From Cafeteria roenbergensis (taxonomy: Eukaryota; Sar; Bigyra; Bicosoecida; Cafeteriaceae), in the NCBI GenBank assembly GCA_008330645.1, contig VLTN01000005.1, positions 558,001-622,000 on the forward strand: DNA of 64,000 nucleotides, in the 5' to 3' direction. Of this stretch, positions 9,220 to 21,403 are shown piece after piece. Both the position numbers and the translations under genes were made by a program. The notes beneath the pieces are model-generated. The model was not told the DNA's origin. It did no database searches and was given only the letters and a program-made list of their open reading frames with translations. Every line of letters begins with the position of its first letter. The stretch's first letter is position 1.

Positions 9220-11977
9220 ATGGCTGAGGTCAAGCGCCGCGTGGCGTACTACTACCGGGGTGAGTTGGCAGGGCGGCTGCGGCTCCTTGGTTCGCTGCGG
9301 CGGCGCTGCCGGAGGGCAGGGAGTTTTGCTGCAAAGGGTGTCGCCGGACGCCGCGCGCGGCGCCCCGCGGCTGGGGCAGCAGGGCCACGGCCCGGCGCGC
9401 GAGGCCTCGCGGCGTGGCCTCGGGATGCTTCCGTGGTGGCGGGCGTGCCCTCGGAAGTCACGCCATCGCGCTGGCTTCGCGCTCGCTGTTCGCCTGCTCG
9501 GCGACCGCGCAGGGGATGTCGGGAACTACTACTACGGCGCCGGCCACCCCATGAAGCCTGTCCGCATGAAGCTCGCGCACCACCTGCTGCTCTCCTACGG
9601 CCTCTACCGCCAGCTGGAGGTGTACGTGAGACCTGCGCTGCGTCCGTGGAGCCGGCCCGCCTCGCTCGCGCGTGATTCGTCTGCTGCTCTTGAGTGGCCG
9701 TGCTGCGGGGACGGGGCGGGGCCTGCGCGCGCGCGCGCGCTCGCACGCCATGCGTGGCGTAGGGCCGCACCCTGCGCGGCGCACGCGTCCCCCAGGCGCT
9801 CCCGGGGCGTGTCGCCGGCTGTGCGCCTGCCCGAGCGCAGCGCAAGATCGCCGTGTCCTCCGCCCCTCGCCGAACGTGCTCGCAGAGGCCGCACCTGGCC
9901 ACCGCCGAGGAAATGAAGGAGTTCCACTCGTCAGACTACATCGATTTCCTGAGCCGAATCACCCCGGAGAACATGCACGAGTTCGCAGCCTCCATGTCGA
10001 AGTTCGGCATCGGCGAGTTCTCCGACTGCCCCGTCTTCTCCGGCCTCTACGACTACTGCCGCATTCACGCGGGTGCATCGATTGGTGAGTGCCGCGCTGG
10101 CCCCGGGGCGGCCCCGCCCGCTGTGCCCGACGGCGAGAGCACCTCGTGTGGCTCTGCGCTTCACTGTTGCCACTTCCCCGTCCCGCTGCCGCTGAGCGCC
10201 GCCCGCCGCCTTCTCCCATGTCGCAGATGGCGCCGTGCGCCTCAACCACGGCCACGCCGACGTGGCGATCAACTGGTCGGGCGGGCTGCACCACGCGAAG
10301 AAGTCTGAAGCCTCGGGCTTTTGCTACGTGAACGACATCGTGCTCGCCATCCTGGAGCTGCTCAAGTACCACCCGCGCGTGCTCTACATCGACATCGACA
10401 TCCACCACGGCGACGGCGTGGAGGAGGCATTCTACACCACCGACCGGGTGATGACCTGCTCCTTCCACAAGTTCGGAGACTTCTTCCCGGGCACGGGGGA
10501 CATCCGGCACATCGGCCACGCGGAGGGCAAGCACTACGCCGTGAACTTCCCGCTGCGCTCGGGCATCGACGACCTGAGCTACGAGCACGTGTTCAAGCCC
10601 GTGGTGGCCAAGATCATGGAGGTGTACCAGCCGACCGCCGTTGTGCTGCAGTGCGGCGCTGACTCGCTGACCGGCGACCGTCTCGGCTCCTTCAACCTCA
10701 CCGTCAAGGGGCACGCCGAGTGCGTCAAGTTCGTCAAGAGCTTCGGCCTGCCGACGCTCATGGTGGGCGGCGGCGGGTACACGGTCCGCAACGTCGCTCG
10801 CGCGTGGTGCTACGAAACGAGCGTCATGCTGGGGACTCCCGTGGCCGACGCCATCCCCCCGAGCGACTACATCGAGTTCTTCCGCCCTGACTACCGCCTG
10901 CACCTCACCCCGGCCGCGATGCCCAACCAGAACACGCCCGAGTACCTGGAGCGATGCAAGGTGGCTCTGCTGGAGTCGCTCCGCGGCGTCGCGCACGCCC
11001 CCTCCGTCCCCTTCCAGTACGTGCCCCCCGACTGGGCCCGCCTGGACGACGTCGACGACGATACTCGTGGGCTGGACCCGGACGTCAGAATCAGCAGGCC
11101 GGAAGGCCGCCGCGACGCCCCGGGCGAGTACTACAACGACGACAAGGACCACGACCAGCCCGGAGACGGCGACGACGGCAAGAGCGCCGCTGCCGGTTGC
11201 GGCACCCCCCCCACGCCCCACGCGGGGGCAGACGCGACGACCTCCAGCGCTGCTGCTGGCCGCACAAGGAAGCGGCCCCGAGGCGACTCCATCCCGTCGC
11301 CGGCCACCAAGGTTGAGCCAGCGGCCCAGGATGCTGCGACATCGTCGTCGTCGTCGTCATCGTCGTCGTCGTCGTCGTCGTCAGCTGCGGCTGCAGCTGC
11401 TGCGGCTGCAGCACCCCCGGCGGCTGCTGCAGCGGCGCCGGCACCATCGAAAGCTCCCGAAGTTGTGCCCTTGGCGCCGGCCTCGGCGAGCTCAAGAGAC
11501 GGCGTCGACGTGAAGCCCGAGCTGGCGGCGGAGCCAGCTGCGGCCGCCCAGGGTGCTCCTGCGGACGCAAGCCCAGCTGTTGCCGTGGCAATGGAAGGCC
11601 CGGGCGGCACCTCTAGCGATGGTGACGAGACAACGAGCAAGCGCTCGAAGATGGCGGCAGAGCCGCAGCAAGCAGAGGTTGAGGCCACCCCGCAGGCAGG
11701 CGTTGTGGCAGAGTCGGAGTCAGAAAAGTTGCTGCTTGCCGCGTCGGCCATGGTGGGAGGCGCGGGCGCACCCACGCGCATGACCGACGGCGACAAGGGC
11801 GACGACGAAGCCGCGCTGGCAGCAAACGCTCAGCCTGCTGCAGCCCCGCAGCCTGTGCATGGCACTGCCGGCGCTGGCGCCGGCGCCAGCGCCGGTGCTG
11901 CAGGGGATGTGAGCGCCCCGGCTCCCGCGGCGGCGGCCGAGCCTGCTGCCCAGGGCGCCCCGCCTCCGGCTGTGTAG
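9220..11977 (+). CDS. HDAC1: Class I histone deacetylase (HDAC1/Rpd3-like), 4 exons
   Basis: Zinc-dependent lysine deacetylase of chromatin co-repressor complexes. The exons are 9220-9259, 9513-9625, 9886-10084 and 10227-11977; all phases join, giving 700 residues. The catalytic domain (~1-375) begins [19 protein letters not shown] and carries the paired active-site histidines (GGLHHAKK), zinc ligands in [11 protein letters not shown], and the third ligand and loop in [24 protein letters not shown] is the class I signature with the transition-state Tyr nearby. Residues ~376-700 are an unusual disordered tail: acidic patches, a basic stretch TRKRPRGD that may serve nuclear import, a run of about 15 serines from a TCG repeat, and poly-Ala. 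The family core normally ends after the catalytic domain with a tail of about 100 residues, so this tail is long. Confidence 0.93.
11342..11392 (+). repeat. TCG trinucleotide repeat coding poly-Ser in HDAC tail
   Basis: About 15 consecutive TCG/TCA codons, nearly pure TCG with one TCA. It encodes a serine run in the deacetylase C-terminal tail, and its length may vary between strains. Confidence 0.8.
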
Positions 11978-12190
11978 GCTGGCTGCTTGAGAGCGAGTGC
12001 TTCTGCTGGCCGCACGCTTCTCCAAACCCGTAGGGCGCCAAAGCAGCTCGGGTCGCAGCGCTTGCGCGTGTCTGGCCAATTTGGGTGCAGCAAAGCTTGT
12101 CGCGCACTTCACGCAATCGTCAAGCACCGAGACGCATCAGCGCACGGAGCCAATAGTGCGAGGCGGTCGAGGCGCGCGCTCGCCAGCTCG

Positions 12191-15154
12191 TCAGCTCAGC
12201 AGCTTGGCTCGACGCTGGGCTCCCAAGCACGTGTCGAGCGCTGCCGACGACGCCACAACAGCGACGCGAAGCGTCCCGGTCGCAACGTGCCAGGCGGTGG
12301 AAGCGGGCCATACAACCGCGAGGCTGACTGCCGATTGCGCGCAGGTGGCGGCGCCTGCCGCGGCCGCCGCGGCTGACCGCTGGGTCCAATTGCACAGCGA
12401 GTACGCCGCCCGCACGGGGTGCAGCAGCCTGAAGGCGAGGTGCACAACGCGGCGCACCGCCCACCCTCGCGGAAAGAGGACGTGGATTGTCTCGCTGGCG
12501 GCTGCTCGGGTCTCGGGCGACGGGAAGGCGGGGCCTCCGGGCGTGGTGAAGACGTGCAGCGCCGAGTGCAGCCTGTTGGCAGCAGCGCGGCGCATGGGGA
12601 TGCCAGCAAGCCCTCGAAGGCCGGACAAGTACCGCATCGTCGAGTCTTGCCGCGTGAGGGCTCGGAGGTGCACGACTGCCTCCTCGATAAACTGGCCTGA
12701 CCGCACGGCCAGCTCCTCGGCAGCGGCGGGGGACATGCTTCCCAGCGACAGCGCCGCGCCGCGAAGGTCCGAAGCCGTCCCGGCCGACCCGTCGCCCGCC
12801 ACGTCGGTGCTTGCTGCCGGTTCGGAGAAGAAGGCTCCCGCAGTCTCACGCACCCACAGCAGCCCCGCGTCGGTGTCCACGCCTGCGACTTGGCCGAGTC
12901 GCTGAAGCGTGCCCGACGCCCACTCGGGGAGCTCAAACGAAGTGCTGTGCGACGTCTGGAGCTGGTCGGCGTGGGCCTGGTCCCCCAGTTTCGCCGAAAG
13001 GCCCCGCGGAAGTGAGTCCTCTGAGGGAGCAGCATCAGTCGCGCGCGAGACCGTCGAAGGCCCGAGGCCGCTCGCCCACCCGGGGCTGTCTGCCGCCGAC
13101 GGCCCCTCGGAGAGCATGCGAGCCTGCACGCTGGCCGGGTGTGTCTTGCCCAGGCTGGCCGCCTTTGAAGCGTGCGCGGTTGCCCGGCGGCGAGGCAGCG
13201 ACGCGTCGCTCCCGGCGGGCGCGCTGGCCGCCCCAGAGTCCACCATAAACACGCCGGGGGCTTGGGTGAGGGCAGCGGGGAGCCTGGACGCAGAGAGGCG
13301 CGGGTCGGCCGCGGCGCTTCGCGAGGCGGAGGGCATGGCGCCCGTCTCGAGGTCCGGCAGGCAGGCCAGCACGCGGCGCAGGCCCGAGGCAGGCGCGTAG
13401 TGGAGCAGGTGGCAAGCCACCACTGCGCTGAGGTCCCGGCGCTGAGACGCAGGGATGCCCGCCAGCTTGGTCGGGCTGGTGACGGCAGCGCAGCACATTG
13501 CAAAGATGTCGCCGAACGCACACGTGCCGGCGTGGGCGTCGGACCAGAACAGGCGGGAGCAGCCCGAGATGAGCAGCTCCATGCACTCGCGGGTGCGGGG
13601 GCAGTGCGACCCGGCCGCGGCGGCGCTGCAGCTCGTGCCGGCCGGCGAGGCGCCCAGCCAGTCGTCCCCAGGCGCGCTGCTCCCGCTCTGCCGGCCGCGG
13701 CGAGACACGATCCGCGTCGCCGGTGTGCCGCCCGGGGCCGCGCTGACGGCACCGGTGCCTTGGAACGGCTCTTCGTCCTCCTCGTGGTGGCTGGCGCCGC
13801 TGCACGCGGCGTCCGCGGTCTTGGCGCCGTTGCCTGCGTGGCCGCCCTGTGGCGGGGAGCCGACGCCGGTCTCCAGGCCGGCGGCCGGAACAGGCGACTG
13901 CTCCGTCAGGTCCTTTACGGGGTCGTCCATGCCGTCCGCGAGCCCTGGGTCGCTGTCGGCCTCGTCGTCCGCATCGGACGCGCCGTCGTCGCCGGCATCG
14001 GCGGTTGCGCCAGGCCTGCCGAGACGGCTGCTCCGAGACGATCCCTCCGCCGCAAGCTCCCGCTTGGAAGGGTGCGGGTCGGGCGACTTCCAGTCGCTGG
14101 CCCCGGCTTCGGACGCACGAGGCAGGGGTGGCGGCGCGGTTTCCAAGCGCAGGTCGTCGAAGCCGCCGAGCATCCACACGTGAAACAGCGCCGCCCACAC
14201 AGCGGGGAACAGGTCGGAGCTCATGAGCCGCAGCCACAGCGAGCGCTGCCGCTCCAGGAGCTCCGGCCCCTCCTCCGCCTGGGCCGCGTAGTACTGAGCG
14301 AGCAGCCCGAAGTACCGCGGCGGCACGCGGCCAAGCAGCCCGCTCGCCCGCAGGCGCGCCGCAACAGCGGGCTCGATGCCCGCCGATATGTTGCGGTAGA
14401 GCTCACGAAGGGGCGCCACCCGGCCCTCGCCCGTGGCATCTGCGGCGCGCGCGAGCGCGGTCTCCACCTCCTCCGCCAGGCGCCTCTGGAAGCGGACGTG
14501 CAGCGGCTCGGCCGGTGCAACCAGGCCGCTGCAGACGCGAATCGCACGCGGGGGCGCCTCAGAGCGCGCCGGCCCGAGGGCATGCCCGGGGCGGCGCCTG
14601 CCTCGGGTGGACGAGGAGCGGCTGGCCGACAGACCCGGCCCGCTCGCCAGGGCGTCGCCCTCGGGCCGAGGCCACCCGTTGCGGCCCATGCTTGCCGAGA
14701 ACGCCCCGCCCTCGTACTCTTCGTCTTCGTCCTCCTCTTCGTCGCTCGCCACCTCGAGGGCAGCAATGTCCTCGAACGACCGAGACCGGCCGTCGCTGCC
14801 GCCCAGCCGCCAGCGCTTGTCCGACAGGAGCTCGCCGGCCCCGGGAATGGGCGGAGGCGACGCGTCGCCGCCAAGCCGGTCAGCGCCGTCCGCGAAGCCG
14901 AGCGTGGCGCCCGGGCCGCCGGCGTTGTCTTCGCCATCGCTTGCCGTGTAAAGGTCTGCACGAGTGGGACAGCAGGAACCCGGGGAGAGCGCGCAGCGAT
15001 TTGGCTCGGGCGGGTCGCTGGGCGCAGGCAGGCCAGCCGTGCCGCTGCTTTGCCGCCACCAGCCCGCGGTGCGACCCATTGGCTTCCAGCAGCACTCCCA
15101 GAGAGCGCCGGCGAGCCGGCCTGGAGCGTGGAAACGCTCGCCCCTGACCCGCAT
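12191..15154 (-). CDS. Unknown 987-residue protein with conserved-looking helical blocks
   Basis: Not recognised. It is one uninterrupted frame from the ATG at 15154. The first ~90 residues may be partly untranslated, with a second ATG at residue 26. An acidic stretch (DEEEDEDEEYEGG, ~140) is followed by a well-structured block at ~215-330 (LHVRFQRRLAEEVETAL, LYRNISAGIEPAVAARL, PPRYFGLLAQYYAAQ, RQRSLWLRLMSSDLFPAV). A long acidic linker follows, then a Cys-rich helical block near 560-625 (ECMELLISGCSRLFWSD, FAMCCAAVTSP, ACHLLHYAP). The C-terminal ~200 residues are again ordered (RSGQFIEEAVVHLRALTRQ, AFRLLHPVRAAY) and end in moderately hydrophobic stretches that could touch membrane. The structured blocks separated by linkers argue for a real gene. 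It converges on the deacetylase, 213 bp between stops. Confidence 0.65.
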   Translation of the reverse strand: MRVRGERFHAPGRLAGALWECCWKPMGRTAGWWRQSSGTAGLPAPSDPPEPNRCALSPGSCCPTRADLYTASDGEDNAGGPGATLGFADGADRLGGDASPPPIPGAGELLSDKRWRLGGSDGRSRSFEDIAALEVASDEEEDEDEEYEGGAFSASMGRNGWPRPEGDALASGPGLSASRSSSTRGRRRPGHALGPARSEAPPRAIRVCSGLVAPAEPLHVRFQRRLAEEVETALARAADATGEGRVAPLRELYRNISAGIEPAVAARLRASGLLGRVPPRYFGLLAQYYAAQAEEGPELLERQRSLWLRLMSSDLFPAVWAALFHVWMLGGFDDLRLETAPPPLPRASEAGASDWKSPDPHPSKRELAAEGSSRSSRLGRPGATADAGDDGASDADDEADSDPGLADGMDDPVKDLTEQSPVPAAGLETGVGSPPQGGHAGNGAKTADAACSGASHHEEDEEPFQGTGAVSAAPGGTPATRIVSRRGRQSGSSAPGDDWLGASPAGTSCSAAAAGSHCPRTRECMELLISGCSRLFWSDAHAGTCAFGDIFAMCCAAVTSPTKLAGIPASQRRDLSAVVACHLLHYAPASGLRRVLACLPDLETGAMPSASRSAAADPRLSASRLPAALTQAPGVFMVDSGAASAPAGSDASLPRRRATAHASKAASLGKTHPASVQARMLSEGPSAADSPGWASGLGPSTVSRATDAAPSEDSLPRGLSAKLGDQAHADQLQTSHSTSFELPEWASGTLQRLGQVAGVDTDAGLLWVRETAGAFFSEPAASTDVAGDGSAGTASDLRGAALSLGSMSPAAAEELAVRSGQFIEEAVVHLRALTRQDSTMRYLSGLRGLAGIPMRRAAANRLHSALHVFTTPGGPAFPSPETRAAASETIHVLFPRGWAVRRVVHLAFRLLHPVRAAYSLCNWTQRSAAAAAAGAATCAQSAVSLAVVWPASTAWHVATGTLRVAVVASSAALDTCLGAQRRAKLLS

Positions 15155-15517
15155 CGGTCCTCCCGCTGACAGGCCTCAACAAGCAGCGCCGTGACCCACC
15201 TCCCAGCTGGCGGGCGCATCGCCACGGCCCTGCGCATGCGCCGAACGAGGCCGCACGTGGAAGCAAAAAGCGCTCTCACTGTGGAACAGGCCAGGCAGCG
15301 CGAAGTCCGCCATTGGCCGGCCGCGCCGTGCCACTGCACGAGCGACGCGCGGGGACGCTCCCGTGGACCGGTGCGGTGAGCAGCGCCGGCGCTGAGCGCC
15401 CTGTGCGGAGGGTGGAGGAGTGTGTCAAGCAGGCGCAGGACAGAGCCAGCAAGCAAGCAGTGGCTGTTCGATGCTGCCGCCGGCCGTGCCACCGCGCGCT
15501 CGTGCTGCGGGGCGGCC
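15155..15517. promoter_or_regulatory. Shared upstream region, unknown gene / Rab11
   Basis: 363 bp between divergent starts. It should contain both promoters and 5' leaders. I see no recognisable motif or gene in it. Confidence 0.4.
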
Positions 15518-16797
<1,280 letters not shown>

Positions 16798-17067
16798 CCG
16801 GGGCTGCCGCTGCCCGATTGCCCCCGACACCCTCGCCCAGCGTGCTCGATTGCATGTGTGAAACAAGCAGCTGCCACTGTCCCTATCTGCGCTGTCGCCC
16901 CGGCCTCGTCGTGCGCCGTGGCGCCAACACTGCAGCCGAGCGTGCAAGCGAGACAAAACAAAACCGTTCCCCGTTTTTCTGTCGAGTCTGCGAGCAGAGC
17001 CGCCGCTCACGAACGACGTCGGTCGCCGGACCGCACCGCAGCGCCGAGCAGCTGTGAGGACGGCCGG

Positions 17068-20000
17068 ATGCGGGCCGCCGCTGCTTGGGCCGCAGCCCTT
17101 GTTGCCCTCGCTTTCTTGTCCGGAGGCACGGCGGCGAGCCGGTCCCGCCAGGATGAGGCGGGCGCATGCCCGCCGGAGGTGCTCAGCGCGAGCCACGCTG
17201 CTGCCAGCGGCGCCATGGAGCGCTTCGGCCTGCAGGCCGTCGCCACCTCGCTCGGCGTCGAGCAGGGGGGCGTTGAGGGACTGAAGGATGCGATGGCTGT
17301 GCTTGCGGGCGAAGGAACGCCGCTGCAGCGCAGCCGCGCCTTGCAAACCGTCCGCTACGCGCTTGCCCGCCACGCGGTGGTGCTCTTCCGCAAGCAGGGC
17401 GTCGCCAGCCCTGACGTGGCTGCTGTGAAGGAGGCGCTGCGGCCGCTGGACCTCGAGTCCCAGCAGTGCGATGGCGGGGACGACGTGGCTGCAGTTCCGG
17501 CAACTGGAGCGCGCCTGTACCGTCTCGCAAAGACCCACGCGTCCTTCGCCCTGTCGGAATCCGAGGGAGCGTCCGTCGTCGGAGACAACATCCAGTCCGT
17601 TGGACGCGCGAGCGGCCAGCTTTTCACCACGTCCTGCATGCGTCTTGCCTTCGACGGCTCGACGCCCATCTCCGCAGACGTGATCGCCTCCCTGCAGGCG
17701 CAGGTGGACGCCGCCGAGGCCAGGCGCGACGCTGCTGAGGCCAAGGCTGCCGAGCTTGCCGCAGCGGCTGCGCAGGCAAGCAACAGCAGTGCTGCTGCGG
17801 GCAACGGCACCGACGCCGAGGCGGCACCAGCCGGGCCGCCGGCGGAACAGCCGCTCGACGCACCCGCTGACGAGCCCGCACAGGGCTCTGCGGCAGACTC
17901 TGTCAACCAGGCCAGCGACGCGGCAGCGAGCAGCAAGGAAGACGCCGTGTCTGGCGACCAGGAGGGCCCGGGCCAGCAGGAGGAGCAGAAGGAGGACGAA
18001 GGCGAGCCCGCCGTGGGCGATGAGCATGGATTTGCCGACCAGGGCATGCGCGCCATGCTCCCTCCAGCCGCTTCCCGGGCGCCTGCTCCAGCCCCCAACC
18101 GGTTCACCATGAGCCTCACTTCCGCGCACGACGAGGTCAGCGCGGCGGCTCGCCTCGCCGAGTCCATTGTTGCCCGTGTGCGCGGCGAGGAAGCCGTCAA
18201 CGCGCGCGCCGCTGCCAGTGCCGAGGCCGAAGCTGAGCACACCCGCGCAGCCAACGCGGGTACGCCCCGCTTCCGTGCTTTGCGCGGGTCGCATGCCCCC
18301 AACCACCACTGGGGCATCCGCGCGGCTCCGGTGGCCCGGGCCGAGCAGCCTCGCTTCAGCCAGCGTGAAGTGGACTCGGAGCGCACTGCGTTGCGCAAGC
18401 AGGGCATCGCCCTGGCCCACGAGATCGACACCCTTGAGGACGACCCCGAGCGTGTACAGCTCGACCGCCACACCGACGAGGACTCGTCAGACATGGAGTC
18501 ATCGCCGATGACCGGACTCATCGACAACGGCCTCACAGCCTCTTCCCTCAGCGCACACCCGGAGGGCTCCGAGCAGGACGGCGACGAGATGATCGGTGAA
18601 GGCAGCCACGTAGAGGACATTGTGGCTGGGCGTCCGACTCATCCCGGCGACTTTGGCCTGCAGCAAGGCCAAATCGACACCGAGACGGGCGAGCAGGAAG
18701 GCGCAGCAAACAAGGACGAGGCAGGGGGCGGAGGAAATGGGGACGACGCTGAGGTCAGCGAGGAAGTTGAGGAGGAGGAGGAGGACGACGAAGAGGAAGG
18801 CGAGGCCAGCGAGGAGGAGGAGGAGGAGGGCGAGGCCAGCGAGGAGGGTGAGGAGGAGGAGGCCGAGGCCAGCGAGGAGGAGGAGGAGGAGGAGGAGGGC
18901 GAGGCCAGCGAGGAGGAGGAGCAGGAGGGCGAGGCCAGCGTGGAGGATGAGGAGGAGCAATCGTCGGGCGACAGCGAGGGCTTGCCCACTGAGCAGGAGC
19001 AAGGGCCCGGCGCCGCGGAGGCCGAGGAAGAAGGCGAGGAGGAGGAGGAGGCCGAGGCCGGCGAGGCCGAGGAAGAAGGCGATGAGGAGGAGGAGGCCGA
19101 GGCCGGCGAGGCCGAGGAAGAAGGCGAGGAGGAGGAGGAGGCCGAGGCCGGCGAAGCCGAGGAAGAAGGCGAGGAGGAGGAGGAGGCCGAGGCCGGCGAG
19201 ACCGAGGAAGAAGGCGAGGAGGAGCAAACCGAGGCCGGCGAGGCCGAGGAGTATGACGAGGAGCAGTCAGCCGAAGCTCCGTCTGGAGTCGAGGACGGGG
19301 ACGAGGAGGACCAAGCCATGATGTTCCGGGAGCGCCGCGGCAAGGCTGCCTCGAAACAGCGCGCTGCAGCTGGCGCTGCTGCTCAGGCAACGCCCTGGAT
19401 GGCAAGCCAGCCAGCCGTCGCCGGATCCGCCCCCAAGAACGTGCCCGCCCCGCAGCGTGCGGCGCTTTCGATCTTGGCACGCGCGATGGCTGGCCACCCT
19501 GGCACGTTCCAGGCAGCCTCTGAATCCAGCGTGCCTGCCCTGGCTGCCCAGGTCGCCAACCAGGCGCCCTCCGCAGCGCAGGTCCGGCATGTCAACGGCG
19601 ATGGCCTCTTGTCCTCGATTCTGCTGGAGACGGACGCCTCCGGCAGCCTCGTGATGTGCTTCCGAGGGGTCGAGGCTCGCGAGGCAGCGCTCTGCCCGAC
19701 TCGCCACCTCGCGCTGGCGGCCCGCCCGTCGCTCCTCTCCGGAGAAACCGGCCCGCAGTCGATGCTCGACTCCATCTCGACCACTGCCGGTGGCGCAGTG
19801 AACAGCACTGCTTCGCTGCTCGTCAACGGCACCACCGGCAGCGTCACGCTCCCCACCAAGGTGCGCATGGCGGTGCCTGACACGCTTGCGCCCTGCGCTC
19901 TCGCCGCCTTCGCGGCACCGGGCGAGGCCGTCATCGAGGACGAGCTGACCGACGCCGCGCCGGTCGTGAACAACACCGTGACCAACGCCACCGTTGTCAA

Positions 20001-20081
20001 CCTTGCGCCTTTGGCCAACGCCACAGCGGTCAACGGAACTGTGTCCAACGCGACAAGCTCGGCAGGTGGGACCACCCGCCG

Positions 20082-20113
<32 letters not shown>

Positions 20114-21207
20114 GCAGCAGCTCCAGCTCCAGCTCCAGCTCCAGCACCGGCACATCCTCGGACTCCGCCACACTGTCTGCGGCCGACGCCTCCACCGCTG
20201 CGCCAGCAGCTGCGGAGACGGCCACCCCGCGGCTCCGCCAGACGGCTGCCTCCCTCCTGCAGCTGCGTCAGCGCCGCCCCGGCCAGCAGCCCTCCCTGGA
20301 CCCGATGGACGAGCTCGCACCCGAACAGTCGACGCAAAGCGGGGGACAGGAAGCGCCGCAGCAAGACGTGCAACCCGTGCAGATTTCTGCCCAGGACACC
20401 ATGTCGACGGCGGCGGAGCAGCTTGCTGCGCTGGAGCCCCACACCAAGCCCCGGGTGCCCTCGGACGGCGAAACTGTCCCTGCCGACGTGGCAGACGCAC
20501 TTCCGGCCGCGTCGGCGCAGGCTGCTGCTGACTACGTGGTCCCGCGCGAGATGACCGCACCCAAGATCGTGGCTTCTGCTCCGCTTCCCTCTCCCGACGG
20601 CCAGTATCACCCGGCCACCTTGGTGAGCAAGGTTCACAATGAGGACGAGGTCGAGTTCGTCCGCGCAACGGCACCGGCGCCAGTCCCGGCCGCGGCCAAG
20701 GCCTCGTCCGCTGCGGCCCCCTCGCGTGCGGCTGTGCCAGCCGCATCTCCGGTACCAGAGGAAGTCCATGAGCGCCGCGTCAACGACGCCCTGGTCAAGG
20801 CAGCTTCGGCCGCAATCCGCGACACCTCGGCGCACGACACCCACCATCAGGCTGCTGTTGCGAACGCATCGGCCCTGCTCTCCAAGGCGACTGGCCGCGA
20901 GGCCGTTCCCCCGACGAACGTGTCGACGCGCACCACGCGCCACATCGTGGTCAAGGCGCACCCGTCGGCAACGCCGTCGGCCTCGCCCGCGCCGTCCGCG
21001 TCAGCCAGCCCTGCCCCGTCGAGGTCTCCCCTGCCGCGCATGGTTCCCGTGGAAATTGACGAGACCATCACGAGCGCAGCGGAGGGGCCTGCCACGCCGG
21101 TCCAGGTGGTCAGCAGTGTTGACCAGGTGGACGAGCGAGGCAGGACATACGAGGAGGAGGCCGGCGCGCCTGCCAGCCCGGCAGGCGGCGCAAAGACGGC
21201 TGCTTGA
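17068..21207 (+). CDS. Very large secreted acidic protein with Glu-rich repeats
   Basis: Not recognised. The start at 17068 is chosen because it begins a classic signal peptide (MRAAAAWAAALVALAFLSGG, cleavage expected near TAAS); the upstream in-frame ATG at 16858 would bury it. This gives 1379 residues. Residues ~30-200 are an ordered Cys-containing domain (ACPPEVLSASHAAASG, FGLQAVATSLGVEQGG, LFTTSCMRLAFDG). Next come a coiled-coil-like alanine stretch, a long linker, and a Glu/Ala/Gly region (~565-735) ending in a 15-residue tandem repeat. Residues ~790-1000 include a second ordered block and a cluster of N-glycosylation sequons (NNTV, NATV, NATA, NGTV, NATS). A run of 13 arginines directly followed by about 10 serines sits near 1010, and a Pro/Ala/Ser-rich tail ends the protein. 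No membrane anchor is visible. Function is unknown; an extracellular matrix, scale or vesicle-matrix protein is possible. Confidence 0.7.
19018..19263 (+). repeat. 45-bp coding minisatellite (EAEEEGEEEEEAEAG)
   Basis: Four near-identical 45-bp units (19018-19062, 19063-19107, 19108-19152, 19153-19197) are followed by a 42-bp degenerate unit and a partial one. Each encodes a 15-residue Glu-rich repeat in the secreted protein. The reading frame is preserved throughout. Confidence 0.88.
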
Positions 21208-21403
21208 GGCCGTGACGGCTGAGGGTCCCTGGGCTTTGTCTGCTTGCGTGTGATCCGTTGTGCGCTTTTGTGTGTGGGGCGCGCGTCACGCACTTCAATG
21301 GTGACACATGTCCACCGCTGCTCGCATCGCGCCTTGTGATGCTGCGGGCGCGCGCGCACTTGGCCGCTATAACACGCACCGCACAATTGCCGCCCGGCCG
21401 CGC

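Noticed and set aside
9700-9760. GCGCGC run in deacetylase intron 2 as a regulatory element
   Set aside because: Short alternating GC tracts are expected at this base composition; nothing else marks it.
15155-15517. Short open frames upstream of Rab11
   Set aside because: No ordered segments and no splice signals joining them to Rab11; treated as promoter and leader.
18499-19227. Minus-strand Leu/Phe-rich 'membrane' frame
   Set aside because: It is the antisense of the GAG-rich acidic repeat; CTC/CTT repeats translate as leucine and phenylalanine by chance.
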